DNA of 64,000 bases from Conchocele bisecta (lineage: Eukaryota > Mollusca > Bivalvia > Lucinida > Thyasiridae): contig CM055267.1 in the NCBI GenBank assembly GCA_029237695.1, positions 5,106,036 through 5,170,035 of the forward strand. The letters run 5' to 3'. Shown here in pieces: positions 32,340 through 43,261 of the stretch (position 1 is its first letter; the number at the start of each line of letters is the position of its first letter). The notes beneath the pieces are model-generated. The model was not told the DNA's origin. It saw only the letters and a program-made list of their open reading frames with translations, and ran no database searches. Position numbers and translations under genes: made by a program.

Positions 32340-33330
32340 CTGTCAGTGGGGGCATCTGTGCCCCGTGGACACACTTCATTTCCGGTTGATAACTTCAGTT
32401 CCTGTTTAGCGATTTACCTACTCCAAATTTCTGGTTTCATCTAGATAAAATACTGGTCAAGGTCAAAAATGGGTCCACAACAGGTACATGTATTCACAAC
32501 TTTGAACTTTTTCACACATTAAGAAGTTTGCCGGAGTTACTCAATTCTGTCATATCTTCTATATCTCTTGAAGGATTACTTTAATATTTCAATACAAAAA
32601 TGTCCCGTACGTACCATCCCGTCCCATACGTCCCTCCCCAGGTCCAGGTAAGGTAAGTTTCCTTTCGGGTAACTGCTTCATATTTCACACATGCATTCCT
32701 GATGGTCCTCCATCATGCTGTGACAAATCCACAATCCTCGAGTCCCCGTAAAGCCCAAGGTTAAGGTAGCATACTTAGCGAATTCAAAACGTTAACGTTT
32801 GGGTAAATTTCTTAAAGATTTCCAGAGCTCCAGATAAGCTGCGTATTTGCGTAAATACCCAATTGAAATTGCCAAAAAAAACAATTGAAATCAGAAGTAG
32901 CGAGTATCAAAAAGCAATACCAATTTTGTGGTACCTTTATCATGCTGCAGAAAACAATAAACAGACCACAAATATAGCATATTTTTCCTATTTTCCATGA
33001 AAACACATCTTGGTATTTCATTAGAATTGTCTCCAAGGAGACAATTCTAATGAAATGCCGAGATATGTTTTCATTTCGAAGCAAACTAATTCAATAATTG
33101 CTGTCTGTTGATGTGTACACAGTAGAGTGATTTTATTTTACCCAATTAATATTTTGAAATACCCAATTGCTTTAGAAATGATGGAGTGAAAATACTCAAT
33201 TACTAATTCCTTATCTGGAGCCCTGAATGTCCTTTTACATAACTGCTTCATATTTCACAGATGCATTCCTCTGATGGTCCTCGATCATGCTGTGACAAAT
33301 CCACGATCCTCGGGGCTCCCGCTAAACTGA
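32340..33330 (+). repeat. Fragments of HINE-like cores
   Basis: gggggcatctgtgccccgtgg (3' end type), then 'ttaagaagtttgccggagtt...tcttgaaggattac' (same core as 61720-62110), then 'catatttcacacatgcattcctgatggtcc' monomers. Truncated pieces, no gene. Confidence 0.6.
33015..33056. repeat. Foldback hairpin, 20 bp arms
   Basis: atttcattagaattgtctcc and its exact complement around 'aa'. The arm core atttcattagaatt recurs in the hairpin at 63092-63122, so this is a dispersed foldback family. Confidence 0.85.
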
Positions 33331-33339
33331 AAGTGGACA

Positions 33340-33740
33340 GAAAAACTGCATAGTTTGTGTACACAACTCCTCTGAAACGTTCAGTCAATTGATCTGAAAC
33401 TATACACACGTCTTTACACATATTGTGGGACCTTGGTGTTTTTATGCTGAACAAAATATTTTTTAACAAAATATCACCTTTTTTTTAACTTTGCCATTTT
33501 TCTACATTTTTGTATTCAATTCTATATACATGTAGGGTACAGAGTTTGTGTACACAACTCCTCTGAAACCGTTCAGTCAATTGATCTCAAACTACACACA
33601 CATCTTCCACACATATTGAAGATGTGCACCTTAGTGTTTTTATGCCGAAAACATATTTTTTAACAAAAATATCACCTTTTTAACTTAGCCATTTTTTCTG
33701 CATTTTTTTATCCAATTCTATTTAATTTATACTTTACACA
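33340..33740 (+). repeat. Two ~190 bp direct repeats
   Basis: 'agtttgtgtacacaactcctctgaaac' to 'aatatcaccttttt' occurs at about 33351-33490 and again at about 33541-33690. Confidence 0.8.
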
Positions 33741-34327
33741 TCTCTACCTAAATTAGTACTAGTATACCTGTTTATCACAACAAGAGGAAGAAATAATGCT
33801 ATAGATTTTCAAATTCTAATTAATGTTTCTTGCCTTTGTGACAGCTCCACATTTCTGCATCTTCGCTGTCTGGCCCATCTTTTATGGGCGTATTTTGTGA
33901 CTTAATATGGCACTCTTGTTAGAAAATAAGAATCATATTTTGGTGTTTTACATGTATAATTTGACTTCTACATACCTGTGTAGAGACGTAAATATACATG
34001 TGCTACATCAAACTTGGTCTATTATTTGCATTATTACAGGTGTGTGTACATTTTTATTGGTAGCAGTATCTGCATAATGACTTATTTATCACATTCATAT
34101 GATTTATTTATGTCAGTCACTATTGTTTTATTAATAGGGATTTTTTATTAGATTTCCATTGACTTTACATGGGGAAACAAGAAGAGTACAGCTACCTTGC
34201 TTCATATTTCACACTTGCATTCCTCTGATGGTCCTCTATCATGTTGTCTTTTGTATTTTCAAATGTGGCATTGTTTCTTCGGCTGCCACTGGGGGCATTC
34301 GTGTGCCGACAGGCCACATTTCTAGTT
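33741..34327 (+). mobile_element. Two HINE-like 3' ends
   Basis: One terminus is 'gggcgtattttgtgac...cactcttgtt' near 33920. The other is gcattcgtgtgccgacaggcc then acatttctagtt at 34295-34327. The latter 3' end is repeated at 62265-62297. Confidence 0.65.
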
Positions 34328-34332
34328 ATACC

Positions 34333-34409
34333 CAGGGATTCCGTTGGCGATCGCCACTTTCGCAATTGGCGATAAAAATAAACAATTGGCGATAAAAAAT
34401 TACAATTTT
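34333..34409 (+). repeat. Inverted flank of the DIRS element, left
   Basis: It contains gataaaaataaacaattggc...acaattt (34371-34408), whose exact 38 bp complement lies outside the right end at 44572-44609, and cagggattccg, whose complement is at 46261-46271. Confidence 0.85.
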
Positions 34410-34424
34410 TATGTCTTTATGCTA

Positions 34425-34580
34425 ACCTGAATGGTTGCAAACTATTAGGTTGCTATGAAATCGTCCTAATAATAAAAATCTGCCTACTCTAATCACTCAA
34501 TTAACAAACCATAGACCATTCCGCTCTACACACAGCCAGTTGGCTAGTCCGCTATTTAAACCCCTCCTATTATTTTTAGG
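34425..34580 (+). repeat. DIRS left inverted terminal repeat
   Basis: 156 bp from acctgaatggttgcaaacta to ttatttttagg, about 98% identical to the complement of 44341-44496 (three differences seen). The outer tips beyond it differ between ends. Confidence 0.92.
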
Positions 34581-34903
34581 ACGCTATCAAGGTGCAGGTA
34601 TATTTTGTATCTCCCATAATTTCGTTCTAATTTTGAATTTCTGCCGTGTATTGTGCCTTATTTGTCATTGGATATTGTTCAATACATATTATTGTCACTC
34701 AATTGTGTTGCGTGGTTATGTCTCCTTTGTTTTTTTTTTGTGTTTTACACTGTGTCACGTATTTTCGCGGGTCGCGAGGTACGCGATTCGGACCCTGTCG
34801 GGTTCGTCCCCGAGTGGAGTCGCTCCCGTGACACATTTTTTGTGTGTTTTCTAGGCGTCTTTGCGGTGTCTTCTATCGGGTTTTGTTGACAATACCTGTT
34901 AGC

Positions 34904-35457
34904 ATGCCGCAATCACGCTCTTCGTGTGGGCACATGACTTCTCTGTGGGACACCCATATAGGACAGGTGTTTTGCCTGTTGCGGGTGTTGCAGGGAGAGG
35001 CCATGTGATTTGTCCGTCCGTTGGACGGATACGACGTGGGGCAAGGCTGGGTCTTGTAGGTCCCATGCCTCACAGTCGAAGAAGTCTGTGCCCGCGTCCC
35101 AGCTCTTGGGAGCGGGGGTGCCTTCCGAGGTAGGTAAGGCTTCGGAGGGTGCGTCAGATGGGATCTCCCCATCGGGGGGGTCGGTTCACATTGAGTTGCC
35201 TCCCTATAACGGCCGCCAGTCATCCGGTACTCCAGTTAGCTGGAGTAAGGATGGTGGTCGTCGTTCTAGGGACTTGGGACGGGACTGTAAGTCGCTGTCC
35301 AGAGTACGTTCGGGGTCTCGGACTTCGAGACGTTCCTCATGTGATAGGCCGGTGATCCATGCAGGGGATGCCGGGCTGCTGCGGCCGGTTCTTGATCCTA
35401 TATCACCCGGTTCTCAGCGGGCTTTACCTACAGTGCAGTCTCCGTTTTTGTTCCACC
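34904..35457 (+). pseudogene. DIRS Gag, N-terminal part
   Basis: From ATG at 34904 (MPQSRSSCGHMTSLWD...) the Gag reads across more than one frame into SKKSVPASQLLGAG, SRTSRRSSC and GLLRPVLDPISPGSQR (35373-35420). The early Cys/His pairs (CGH..., CxxC in neighbouring frames) are typical of DIRS Gag from molluscs. It is interrupted at about 35460 by the inserted array, and its continuation restarts at 38749 with a second copy of GLLxPVLDxISPGSQR. Confidence 0.75.
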
Positions 35458-35512
35458 GTAGACAACACTTGCAAACTCAACGCGAACGCAACGCGAACGC
35501 AATGGTTTGCTG

Positions 35513-35668
35513 TAGCGTTGTATACGTTTTTTAAACGTATAATACGGTTCGTACACGTGTAATACACATTGTCAAACCGTTTAGTTTAAAAGCGTTGTAT
35601 ACGTTGTTTAAACGTATAATACGGTTCGTACACGTGTAATACACATTGTCAAACCGTTTAGTTTTAAA
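35513..35668 (+). repeat. 77 bp tandem duplication
   Basis: gcgttgtatacgtt...ttaaacgtataatacggttcg...caaaccgtttag occurs twice in a row with two or three changes. Confidence 0.9.
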
Positions 35669-37074
35669 GCGTGTAATACGTTTAGCTTCAACGCGTATAA
35701 CACGCTTTGGCGTATACATATGTAGCGAGGTGAAAGAGTTGAAACGTGTACAACGCTTTACCTGGAAGCGTGTAGCTATATGAAAGCGTTGAAACGTGTA
35801 CAACGGTTACACGTTTTAACGCAATTACCTGTTCGGCCCCGATCGCTTCGAGGCGTCCTTGTTTCGTCCCTTTTAAAATATCGCGAATATATACCCTCAG
35901 ATCGAGTTCAAAGTACATCGGCGGTGTGATTTAGCACTTCAATTGATCCCTAATCCCTGATGACTAATGAGTCACGCTTTTAACACGACAGATGTACCTT
36001 GTCGTTTATCAAAATGTTTGAGAATTGTAGATCACGAGAGCCGGCTCATCAGGATCTGCTGCATTCCTATGTACATTTTATATACACAAAAATGACGCCT
36101 AATATAGCGTAATGTAACAGTTCCTAACTTAATATGGAATAGCCCGGGCCGATAGTCCGTGTCAGCTACTTGGGGTTAAATATTACGAACACAGATAAAC
36201 ACAGTGCATGGTTTCTTTATTTTATTTTAACATCATCAGAAATGGCGAGTCTAGGAACTCTCGTATTATCTTTACGCTGAAGCCAGTCTATTTCAGTCAC
36301 TAATCCGCTATACACCTGTCCCACGCGTGTGTTAAGATTAATCGATATTTGGAGAAACTGAATACACAGCGAGCTGCACACTGGTTTTACACGGATATGG
36401 CCTGCGGATATGTGTCATAAATTACTTGGTGGTCAAAACCGGTAAATTTACAAGGTTTATAGCGAAATAGCAGCCGACTGGCAATTTTTCTCGGACCGAT
36501 TTTTTTATTTTTAAGACTAGTTTTCAAATCTCAATCGGTCTGAGAGTTCAAAAATCGGTCCAGAACCGGAAAACTGAAAATGTTAGAAGCCCTGCAGTGA
36601 GTCTAGAAGTATATATACACACACGAAGAACGATCAGAGCATGCGCATTCTACGCGATACAAGGTTGGCATACCAAAACGTGTAATGCGTTAAAACCCTT
36701 GGAAACGTGCTATACGTATAACACGGTTTCATCTGTACGGTGCTGTGTACATGTATATGCGTGTAAGTTCCGTTCGTCAAAAAAGGAAAGCGTTGTTAAA
36801 TCGTTTAAACGGTTTACCTTAGCGTTGTATACGTTTAAAACCGTTGTATACGTTTACAACCGTTGTACACGGATTACACGCTTTTGAAACTCAATACGTT
36901 GTTTACAACTGTTGTATACGTTTACAACCGTTGTACACGGATTAAACGCTTTTGAAACTCAATGCGTTGAACACGGTTTGTTCGACTTTCGCGCATGCGC
37001 AAGAGTGGGGAAACGCAACGCATGGCCGAAAACGTATTACACGTAGACGACACACGGTTTGAAACGCAACTAAC

Positions 37075-38659
37075 CAGGGTTGGCCGGGAAATACCGGGGG
37101 CGGGAAATACCGCCGGGAAATACCGGGAAATAAGCCCTGAAGTGGGAAATACCGGGAAATACCGGGAAATAAGATTATGTGTCTTCCAAACACGTTTTTT
37201 GCTCATTTTTATGCATTGCTACCACTCTATAAGTGCTTAAACTGTTTCGTCCCTGTCAGGGGTACTCATCAGGTGGCATCATTGGCAACCACAACAGTTT
37301 TTTTTTTATTTTATTGTTTTTTTTTTGGTTTTTTTTATTTTATTTTTTTTTTTTTCATTTATTTTTTCGTTTTTTCGTTTTTCTTGTTGGAATGTTTCTT
37401 CAGCCAGTAGTCTGTCTTCACCAGTCGATTTCCTCGCTACCTCTCAGGAAGCAGTAGCATAGCACCAGCTTCGCTGCTTTCTCAACGCCCAGTCTGTTGC
37501 GTAGTTTCGTCTGTATGATGCCGAAGTTGGAGAACACACGTTCAATGGCGGCTGAACTTGCTGGCAGTACCATCAATTTCCTGGCGAGCTGACTGAAGTC
37601 TTTGGTGATCACCGCCCGACCTCTCCACACATGACCACCATACAGCTGGCTTCGAGTTGTTGATGGAGGATTCCTGTTGTAGCACCTTAGGAATTGGCAG
37701 TGTCTCGGACATGTAGTTGAGGAGTTCGGGTACAAGTTCCGGCTTGGTCTCATGAAGAAGCTCCTGGGCACTGGTGACGTGTTCTGGTCGAAGTTTTCTG
37801 CCCTTGTAGATCGGATGTACAAGGTTGGCGAGGTAGTGGTTTGGTGTCATAGCCTGTTTAAATCGCTTGTCAACGTTCTTCCGGTATGGCTCCAAGTCTG
37901 GGTTCTGAAGTAGATCATTCCACTGCTCACATGCATCCGCGATTGTAGCTGTATCTGACTGGAAGGAATCTAAGGCTCTGGAGATGGGCTGTAGTTGTGT
38001 CTGGAGATGTTTGACTTCGCTGAACAGTCCGACGTTGTGAATGAGGCTTCTGATCCGCGTGTCGATGACGTCTTCATTCTGGGCCACTATCAGCAGCATG
38101 AATGGCCTGTTTCTTATGAAGGTCTCGGTACATGCTAGCTGACTATTCCATCTCGTGTCCGCAGGTAGTTGAATTATGATTCTGACTTCTTTAATAACTA
38201 ATTGATTATTTTAATAATACAGCTATATTATGAACACATTTCAGGGATAATCCTAAAAACATTTGCATTTTGCCTACTACATTAAACATTTAAAATACCT
38301 CCAATAAATGTATGTATAAACTCCTTAAACTGTGTTTGTATACAATGTATATTAGAGTAATAATGAACAGTCTCAATAATGTTAGATCTCTAACATTTAT
38401 ATAAAGATTATAAGCAATGCGTAAATGCCACTATGAATGCCTGTATTTTTCGTCATATTCTTCAAAAGCAGTTCATTTTCATCCTGCACACATGATACTA
38501 CAATCAGTACACCGGGTAATAGAAATTGTATGGTATATATACCCGTATTTACCACCAAAATCATCCAAATTCTTATTTCCCGGTATCCAAATTCTTATTT
38601 CCCAGTATTTCCCGGTATTTCCCGGTATTTCCCGCCGTCCCGGGAAATTGCCAACCCTG
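37075..38659 (-). mobile_element. hAT transposon with exact 8 bp target duplication
   Basis: Terminal repeats CAGGGTTGGC...GGGAAATACCGGG at both ends; CAACTAAC flanks both sides (37067-37074, 38660-38667). The sub-terminal gggaaataccgg words are repeated many times. At 1,585 bp it is internally deleted: the 5' half of the transposase is missing. Confidence 0.95.
37418..38185 (-). pseudogene. hAT transposase, C-terminal part
   Basis: The minus strand starts around QLPADTRWNSQLACTETF (38185-38125), continues MLLIVAQNEDVIDTRIRSL (from 38099) to PNHYLANLVHPIYKGRKL, and after a frameshift near 37625 ends with ARKLMVLPASSAAIERVFSN and KLRNRLGVEKAAKL, the conserved hAT dimerisation domain. The DNA-binding BED finger and the first catalytic residues are absent. 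A relative of ZBED/'DUF' hAT proteins. Confidence 0.9.
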
Positions 38660-38814
38660 CAACTAACGGAAACTCAACGGATACGCAACGCACAACACTT
38701 TGTACACGTATAAACCCGGAACATTTTGACAGAAACAACTGTATCACAGGGTTGCTGTGGCCGGTGCTTGATCTGATATCACCCGGTTCACAGCGGACCC
38801 AGCCTCTCGCAGGA

Positions 38815-39175
38815 GAGGCGCCCGGTACTGGGTACCGGGCACCGGCCATCGGGCACCGGCCATCGGGCACCGGCCATCGGGCACCGGGCTCAGGCCAGCC
38901 ACCGGGCACTGGGAAGTTCACCGGTCGACCGGGCACCGGGTAGCCACCGGGCACCAGGCAGCTATCGGGCACCGGGTACCGGGCAGCCACCGAGCACCGG
39001 GTAGCCACTGGGCACCAGGCAGCCGCCGGGCACCGGGGGCCGAGGCACCGGGCAGCCACGGGCACCGGGCTGTCACCGGTCAACCGGGTACCGGGCAGGC
39101 ACGGGGCACCGGGCTTTCACCGTGCCTCGGGCGCCAGACACCAGGCGCCGGGCATTCGCTGGGGACCGTATGCCG
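38815..39175 (+). repeat. GC-rich minisatellite in Gag
   Basis: Irregular units of 'gggcaccggccatc' and 'accgggcagcc' (about 14-20 bp). In one frame it reads as repeated Gly/Pro/Thr-His-Arg, continuing from GLLWPVLDLISPGSQR. Confidence 0.9.
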
Positions 39176-39230
39176 GGCTCTTTCTGTTCATGTTCCATCT
39201 TTCTTGGACAGACTACTGCTTACGACAGGC

Positions 39231-39353
39231 AGACGTTCTACGTTTTCGATGATTCGGGCCCGGATAGGTCACTCGGTTAGATCGATGGTGGGTAACCAGA
39301 TGCCCCGGGTTCGATCCCTGGCCAATGCACGTTTTTAGGAAGACGTTCTACGT
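39231..39353 (+). mobile_element. tRNA-derived insertion with 13 bp target duplication
   Basis: agacgttctacgt at 39231-39243 and 39341-39353 bracket 97 bp containing an A-box-like taggtcactcggttagatcg and a consensus B box ggttcgatccc with a paired T stem (ccggg/cctgg). The acceptor stem does not pair, so it is a pseudo-tRNA or tRNA-headed SINE inserted by target-primed reverse transcription. Confidence 0.75.
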
Positions 39354-40520
39354 GTTCCCGGAGATCGATGTGTCGATCGCGTCATAGGAGTCGGGATCGC
39401 CGTAGCAGTTCGAGTTCGGGTTCGGGGTCCAAGTCATGCTCTTCCTCTTCGTCGAGGTCATTCTCAGTTTTGTATCCGGCTCCTCGAGATCTAGATCTTC
39501 CGTTCGTCGGAGGAGACGGTCAAGGTGGGACTCGACACGTGATAGAGTTATTATGGTACAGTTGGCTAAGATTCTGGAGGCCCTGTCGAAGTCCCAGAAC
39601 TTAGTGGGTTTGTCGGCTCCGTCACAGCCGGTGGTTTTGCCAGTGGAGCCTCCCGTGTGTGTACCTCCACGGATGGCGGATGGAGACGGTCATTCGGTTC
39701 CTGTTGCTCATACCACTTCGCTAGGGAAGGGTATTCCAGAGTAAGGGTACGTTCTGGATCACGGTACAGTTCCCGCGGGCCTAGACGGCGCCTCAGCTGA
39801 GGGCGCTTGTCATGTTCATGCTCTGCGGTGGAGGATGAGTTTGTATCGCCTCCTCCATCCTTCTGGGTTGTTCTGAATGCAGTTTACATTCTGCTGCCTG
39901 CAGATGTGTCTCCGCTTCTGCCGCCACCACCGCCGAGGGTTCATGCCTTGTATGAGGCTGATTCGGTGGTGGAGATGCCGGAGTTGCCGAGGCCTTCCTT
40001 TCTCTCCTACAGTAGGGCTTTCTAAGCTACGGAGATTGAGGGAGCGTTTGGTAAGGATTTGGCACTGCGAGGTTCCGAGTGCCCAAAACTTTGATCGCCA
40101 CACTGGGGTCTAAGTTCTACATGACCTCAGTGCGGCGTGGTTTTTGAGATCTCCCTTTCTGGACAAGGACGCCTCGGCGATTGGGATATCGTCGGTTCCT
40201 GGCCCAGGTTCGCATTTTGCGAGGGCATGGGTGTCGGCTGATTTTATTTTTAGGTCGATTGTGGCTATGGCGTCACCTATCGATTTATGTTTGAATCACG
40301 ATGATTCATTGTCTCTGGACGCAGTGCTTCAGTCGGCGGTCCGTGCCGCCTAACCTGTTGTCAGCACGTCTTTGGCGGCTCTATGGCATGCTCTTGTCCA
40401 GGTGAGATGCAGTGCTAGCCGGCTCGTCAGTTTTGAACGGTCCTCCCGCAGTTGTTTTGCTCCGTTCGGCTCTTTTGACCTCTGACACTTTGTTCGGAGG
40501 CAGGTGCGAACGAACGGCCT
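39354..40520 (+). pseudogene. DIRS Gag, C-terminal part
   Basis: Across frames: PPSFWVVLNAVYILLP, PPRVHALYEADSVVEMPELP and FLSYSRAF (39840-40020), then SPFLDKDASAIGISSVPG, SHFARAWVSADFIFRSIVAM and PIDLCLNHDDSLSLDAVL (40144-40345). These form the conserved capsid-like half of Gag in molluscan DIRS elements. Several stops and shifts are present. Confidence 0.8.
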
Positions 40521-40559
40521 AAGACGGTTTTTCCGTCAGGGTGTGGTTATTTCTGACCA

Positions 40560-41760
40560 GGGGTTGGTCACAATCTAACCAGGTAGGCGCTCGCATACGA
40601 CACGCCGCTTCAGCGCGCGGGTTCGTCTTCCTGGGCGGAGAGGGGAATGAACACTGGGTCTTCTCGTTCTTTGACCCAGGTGACTGCACCGGCAGCGACG
40701 GTACCGACGGTACCGACGGTCCCTCCTGCGGCTCCGTCTTTTCAACCTCCTGTGGGGTCGTTTCCCCGGGGTGGAGCGACCTTTAGGGGCCGAGTGAGGG
40801 ATGGTTTCTCCTTCCGTCGGCCTCGTAGGGCGACCGGATAGGCCAACGTGGGCCACTTCGTTTGGGGTGGACCGGCCCATGTCAGTTGCCTCCGCTCCTG
40901 TAGGATGCAGGTTCGCGTTGTTTCCTCTCCAATGGGGGGGGATAACGCGATCCCATTGGGTACGGAATGTTGCGCTATCCCGTTTACCTCCCCCCTTGTG
41001 CAGGGGTCTGCCACTATGGACTCCCTACAGGGATGGGGTCAAGTTATAGCCTCTCTCTCTTGCAGTATAGTGCTATAGAGTAAGTTTGGGACGTGGCCGG
41101 AGCGCCATTTGCCCGGGAGACTGGGCCGTTTCCATAGATCTGCGGTTCGCGTACTTCCACGTGCCCATCCGCAGATGCTCTCGGAAGTTTTTTAGGTTTG
41201 TTTCCGAGTATTGTGTCTTTTGGGGTCTCTCTGCTCCAGTATCTGGACGACTGGTTGATTCACCGTTAGTGCGTTCGTTCACTCATACGGAATCTGGCGG
41301 TGGTATGGGGTTTGTGACTTATCTAGGTCTCTTTCCCAATCTCGAGTAGTCGTAGTTGGTTCCCACACAGGTTTTCTCTTAGGTGGGTATGAACTTCTTG
41401 ACCGATCGGTCAGTCATCAGAGTACCATTGGACAGGGTGCGTGGCATCTTGACCTAAGTTTTCGGGTACTGGTCAGAGGTTCTCTGTCAGCTAGGCAGTT
41501 TCTGTCACTCCTGGGCATTCTGGGTGCAGCTGCGGGGTATGTGGTGCTGGGAAGGTTACATCTGCGACCTCTCCAGTATTACTTACTAGGGCTATGGAGA
41601 CCGCACCGCGATCCTTTGGATCGGTCTTTGCCTATGATCACCATCTTCCTACGTTGTCTCAGATGGTGGGCAGTGGAGGTCTGGTTCCTACAGGGAGTTC
41701 CCATGGTGTTACCTCCTCCAACTCGCTTTCTGTCCACAGACTCGTCGGGGTAAGGCTGGG
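40560..41760 (+). pseudogene. DIRS reverse transcriptase/RNase H
   Basis: A Pro/Thr linker (about 40647-40780), then CAIPFTSPL (about 40975), WAVSIDLRFAYFHVPI (about 41119-41170) and RKFFRFV. After an internal deletion, the catalytic YLDDWLI (41240-41260) follows. RNase H-side motifs: VGMNFLTDRSVIRVP (about 41382), ARQFLSLLGILGAA (about 41490), GRLHLRPLQYYLLGLWRP, and VPMVLPPPTRFLSTDSSG (ends 41753). The palm between RKFFRFV and YLDD is shortened, so it cannot be active. Confidence 0.88.
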
Positions 41761-41847
41761 GGGGCTCATCTGGAGCCCCTAGGTCGGTGTTCTTCGGTCT
41801 GGTGGTTAGTGCAGGAAGCTCAGGGACACATCAACATGTTATAGATT

Positions 41848-43060
41848 TTGGCAGTGTTCCGGGGGTTGACAGTGGCGGATTCTGTTCTGCACGGGCAGGT
41901 GGTGCTGGTTTCTGCGATCCTCTCCTGTTCTGACGGAATGGCCTCTGCATCCGTCGGTGTCCAGTGCGATCTTGTCCGGAGGTGGGGGGATCCATTCGTG
42001 GGTTTGTTGCGGCAAGCTCAACCACCGGTTGCCACTGTTGTGTCTCTGGTGCCCGACCATCGGGCTTTGGCAGTGGACGCATTGTCATTGTCGTGGATCG
42101 GAAGATTCGCGACGATCAGTCACGGATCGCTCTGGTGGCCCATGTTGGCCAACCAGGAGCTGGTTCGTTATGCTTTTGGTCCTGCTGACAGATCGCCCCA
42201 TAGTTCTTCCGGTCAGTCAGGATCTTCTGTCTCAGCATGCAGGGTAGACTCCTATGTGCGAATGCTAAACCTTCTCGCCTGGCGGTTTCAGGCGGGCATT
42301 CAGTCGCGGGTTTTTTTTTCAGATGACGCTGCCAAGGTCATCGCTCAGTCTCAGCGTCCATCCACCTCTAAGTTGTATGACGCTAAGTGGAGAGCCCGGG
42401 TGGATTGGGGCCATCGTCAGTCGGTCGATCCGCTCAATCCCACCTTAGGTGAATTAAGTGATTTTCTTTTGTTTCTTTTTATTCTGGCCTTCGCTTCGGC
42501 AAAGCGTAGAGGCGAGTTCCTTGTTTTCTGGATGGTCTATCAGCGCTTGTCTGTGGAAGGAACTCGGTTAGTTTCTCCTATGAACCGGGATTCCTCTCTC
42601 AGACACATTATCCCTCCTCACATGATCTGGAACCAGTTGTGGTTCCGGGCCTCCCTCCGTCACGTCTGTCAGTGGCAGTGGATCGCACTTTCTGTCCAGT
42701 CCGTGCGGTGTAACATTAGGTTCGGAAGACTAGGACATCCTGTCCGACCGTAAAGTTTCTTCTTACCGACTTTAGGCCAACGGGAGGTATAGCAATCCAC
42801 TGTCTCCCGTTGGATAGGTAGGGCCTTTAATTGAGCTTATACTACAGTAAGTGGTTCTGCAGCTGTGTTGTTTAGGCCCAAACTGCACGAGGTGCTACTT
42901 TCTCGTACAGTCTCTACTCTGGGTTTTTTTTACTCGGGCATTCCAGTCGGAAGGTCGTGCGTGCAGCTACTTCTTTCTATGATCGCTTTCTGCACTGGCA
43001 GGAGATGTGCTGCAACTGGGTCCGTTAGTAGCAGCGGGTGAAGTTGTGGGTTTATCAGCC
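41848..43060 (+). pseudogene. DIRS tyrosine recombinase
   Basis: The open frame 41848-42753 carries the end of RNase H and the recombinase N-terminal part (SSGQSGSSVSACRVDSYVRM, SQRPSTSKLYDAKW), then the first catalytic box FILAFASAKRRGEF (about 42480-42520). Downstream the frame decays: LHEVLLSRTVSTLGFFYSG (about 42880-42950) keeps H-x-x-x of the second box, with the second Arg lost. The nucleophile region is frameshifted. It is of the same enzyme class as the intact ORF at 1489-2121 but a different family. Confidence 0.85.
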
Positions 43061-43163
43061 GGTAGCATCAAGTCTAGGAGGCTGTTTGGATCTACCTGTT
43101 CGCGATAGGCTGGGATTTTTTCTGTTGATGAACGGGTGTCTGTGGTGATCTATGGTTCTTACG

Positions 43164-43261
43164 GTGCATTACGCTGGGCCGGGAGGCATTGTATGTACAT
43201 GTTAGAGCGTGGGACTTGGGATCTAAGGGTTCCGGGTTCGAATCCCGCCAGCGCCGTAATG
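43164..43261 (+). repeat. tRNA-like sequence
   Basis: A consensus B box ggttcgaatcc in a T-arm (ccggg/cccgc), gttagagcg like the end of an A box, and a 3' strand ccagcgccgtaatg that pairs with 5' cattacgctgg. The 5' half is degenerate; not a functional tRNA. It may be a SINE head or a tRNA fossil in the element's 3' region. Confidence 0.5.

Larger units (their letters stand above)
35460..38748. mobile_element. 3.3 kb insertion in Gag (palindrome-word array plus hAT)
   Basis: Bounded by two divergent copies of a 48 bp Gag segment (35373-35420 and 38749-38796). Excluding the hAT element it is ~1.7 kb of unusual sequence: dense variants of 'cgttgtatacgttt', 'aacgtgtacaacg' and 'aacgcaacgc'. The same direct words (aaactcaacg...acgcaacgc) occur at both its ends. 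I do not recognise the family. Confidence 0.6.

Noticed and set aside
43164..43261. Functional tRNA gene
   Set aside because: Only the 3' half and B box are tRNA-like; the acceptor and anticodon stems do not pair properly.
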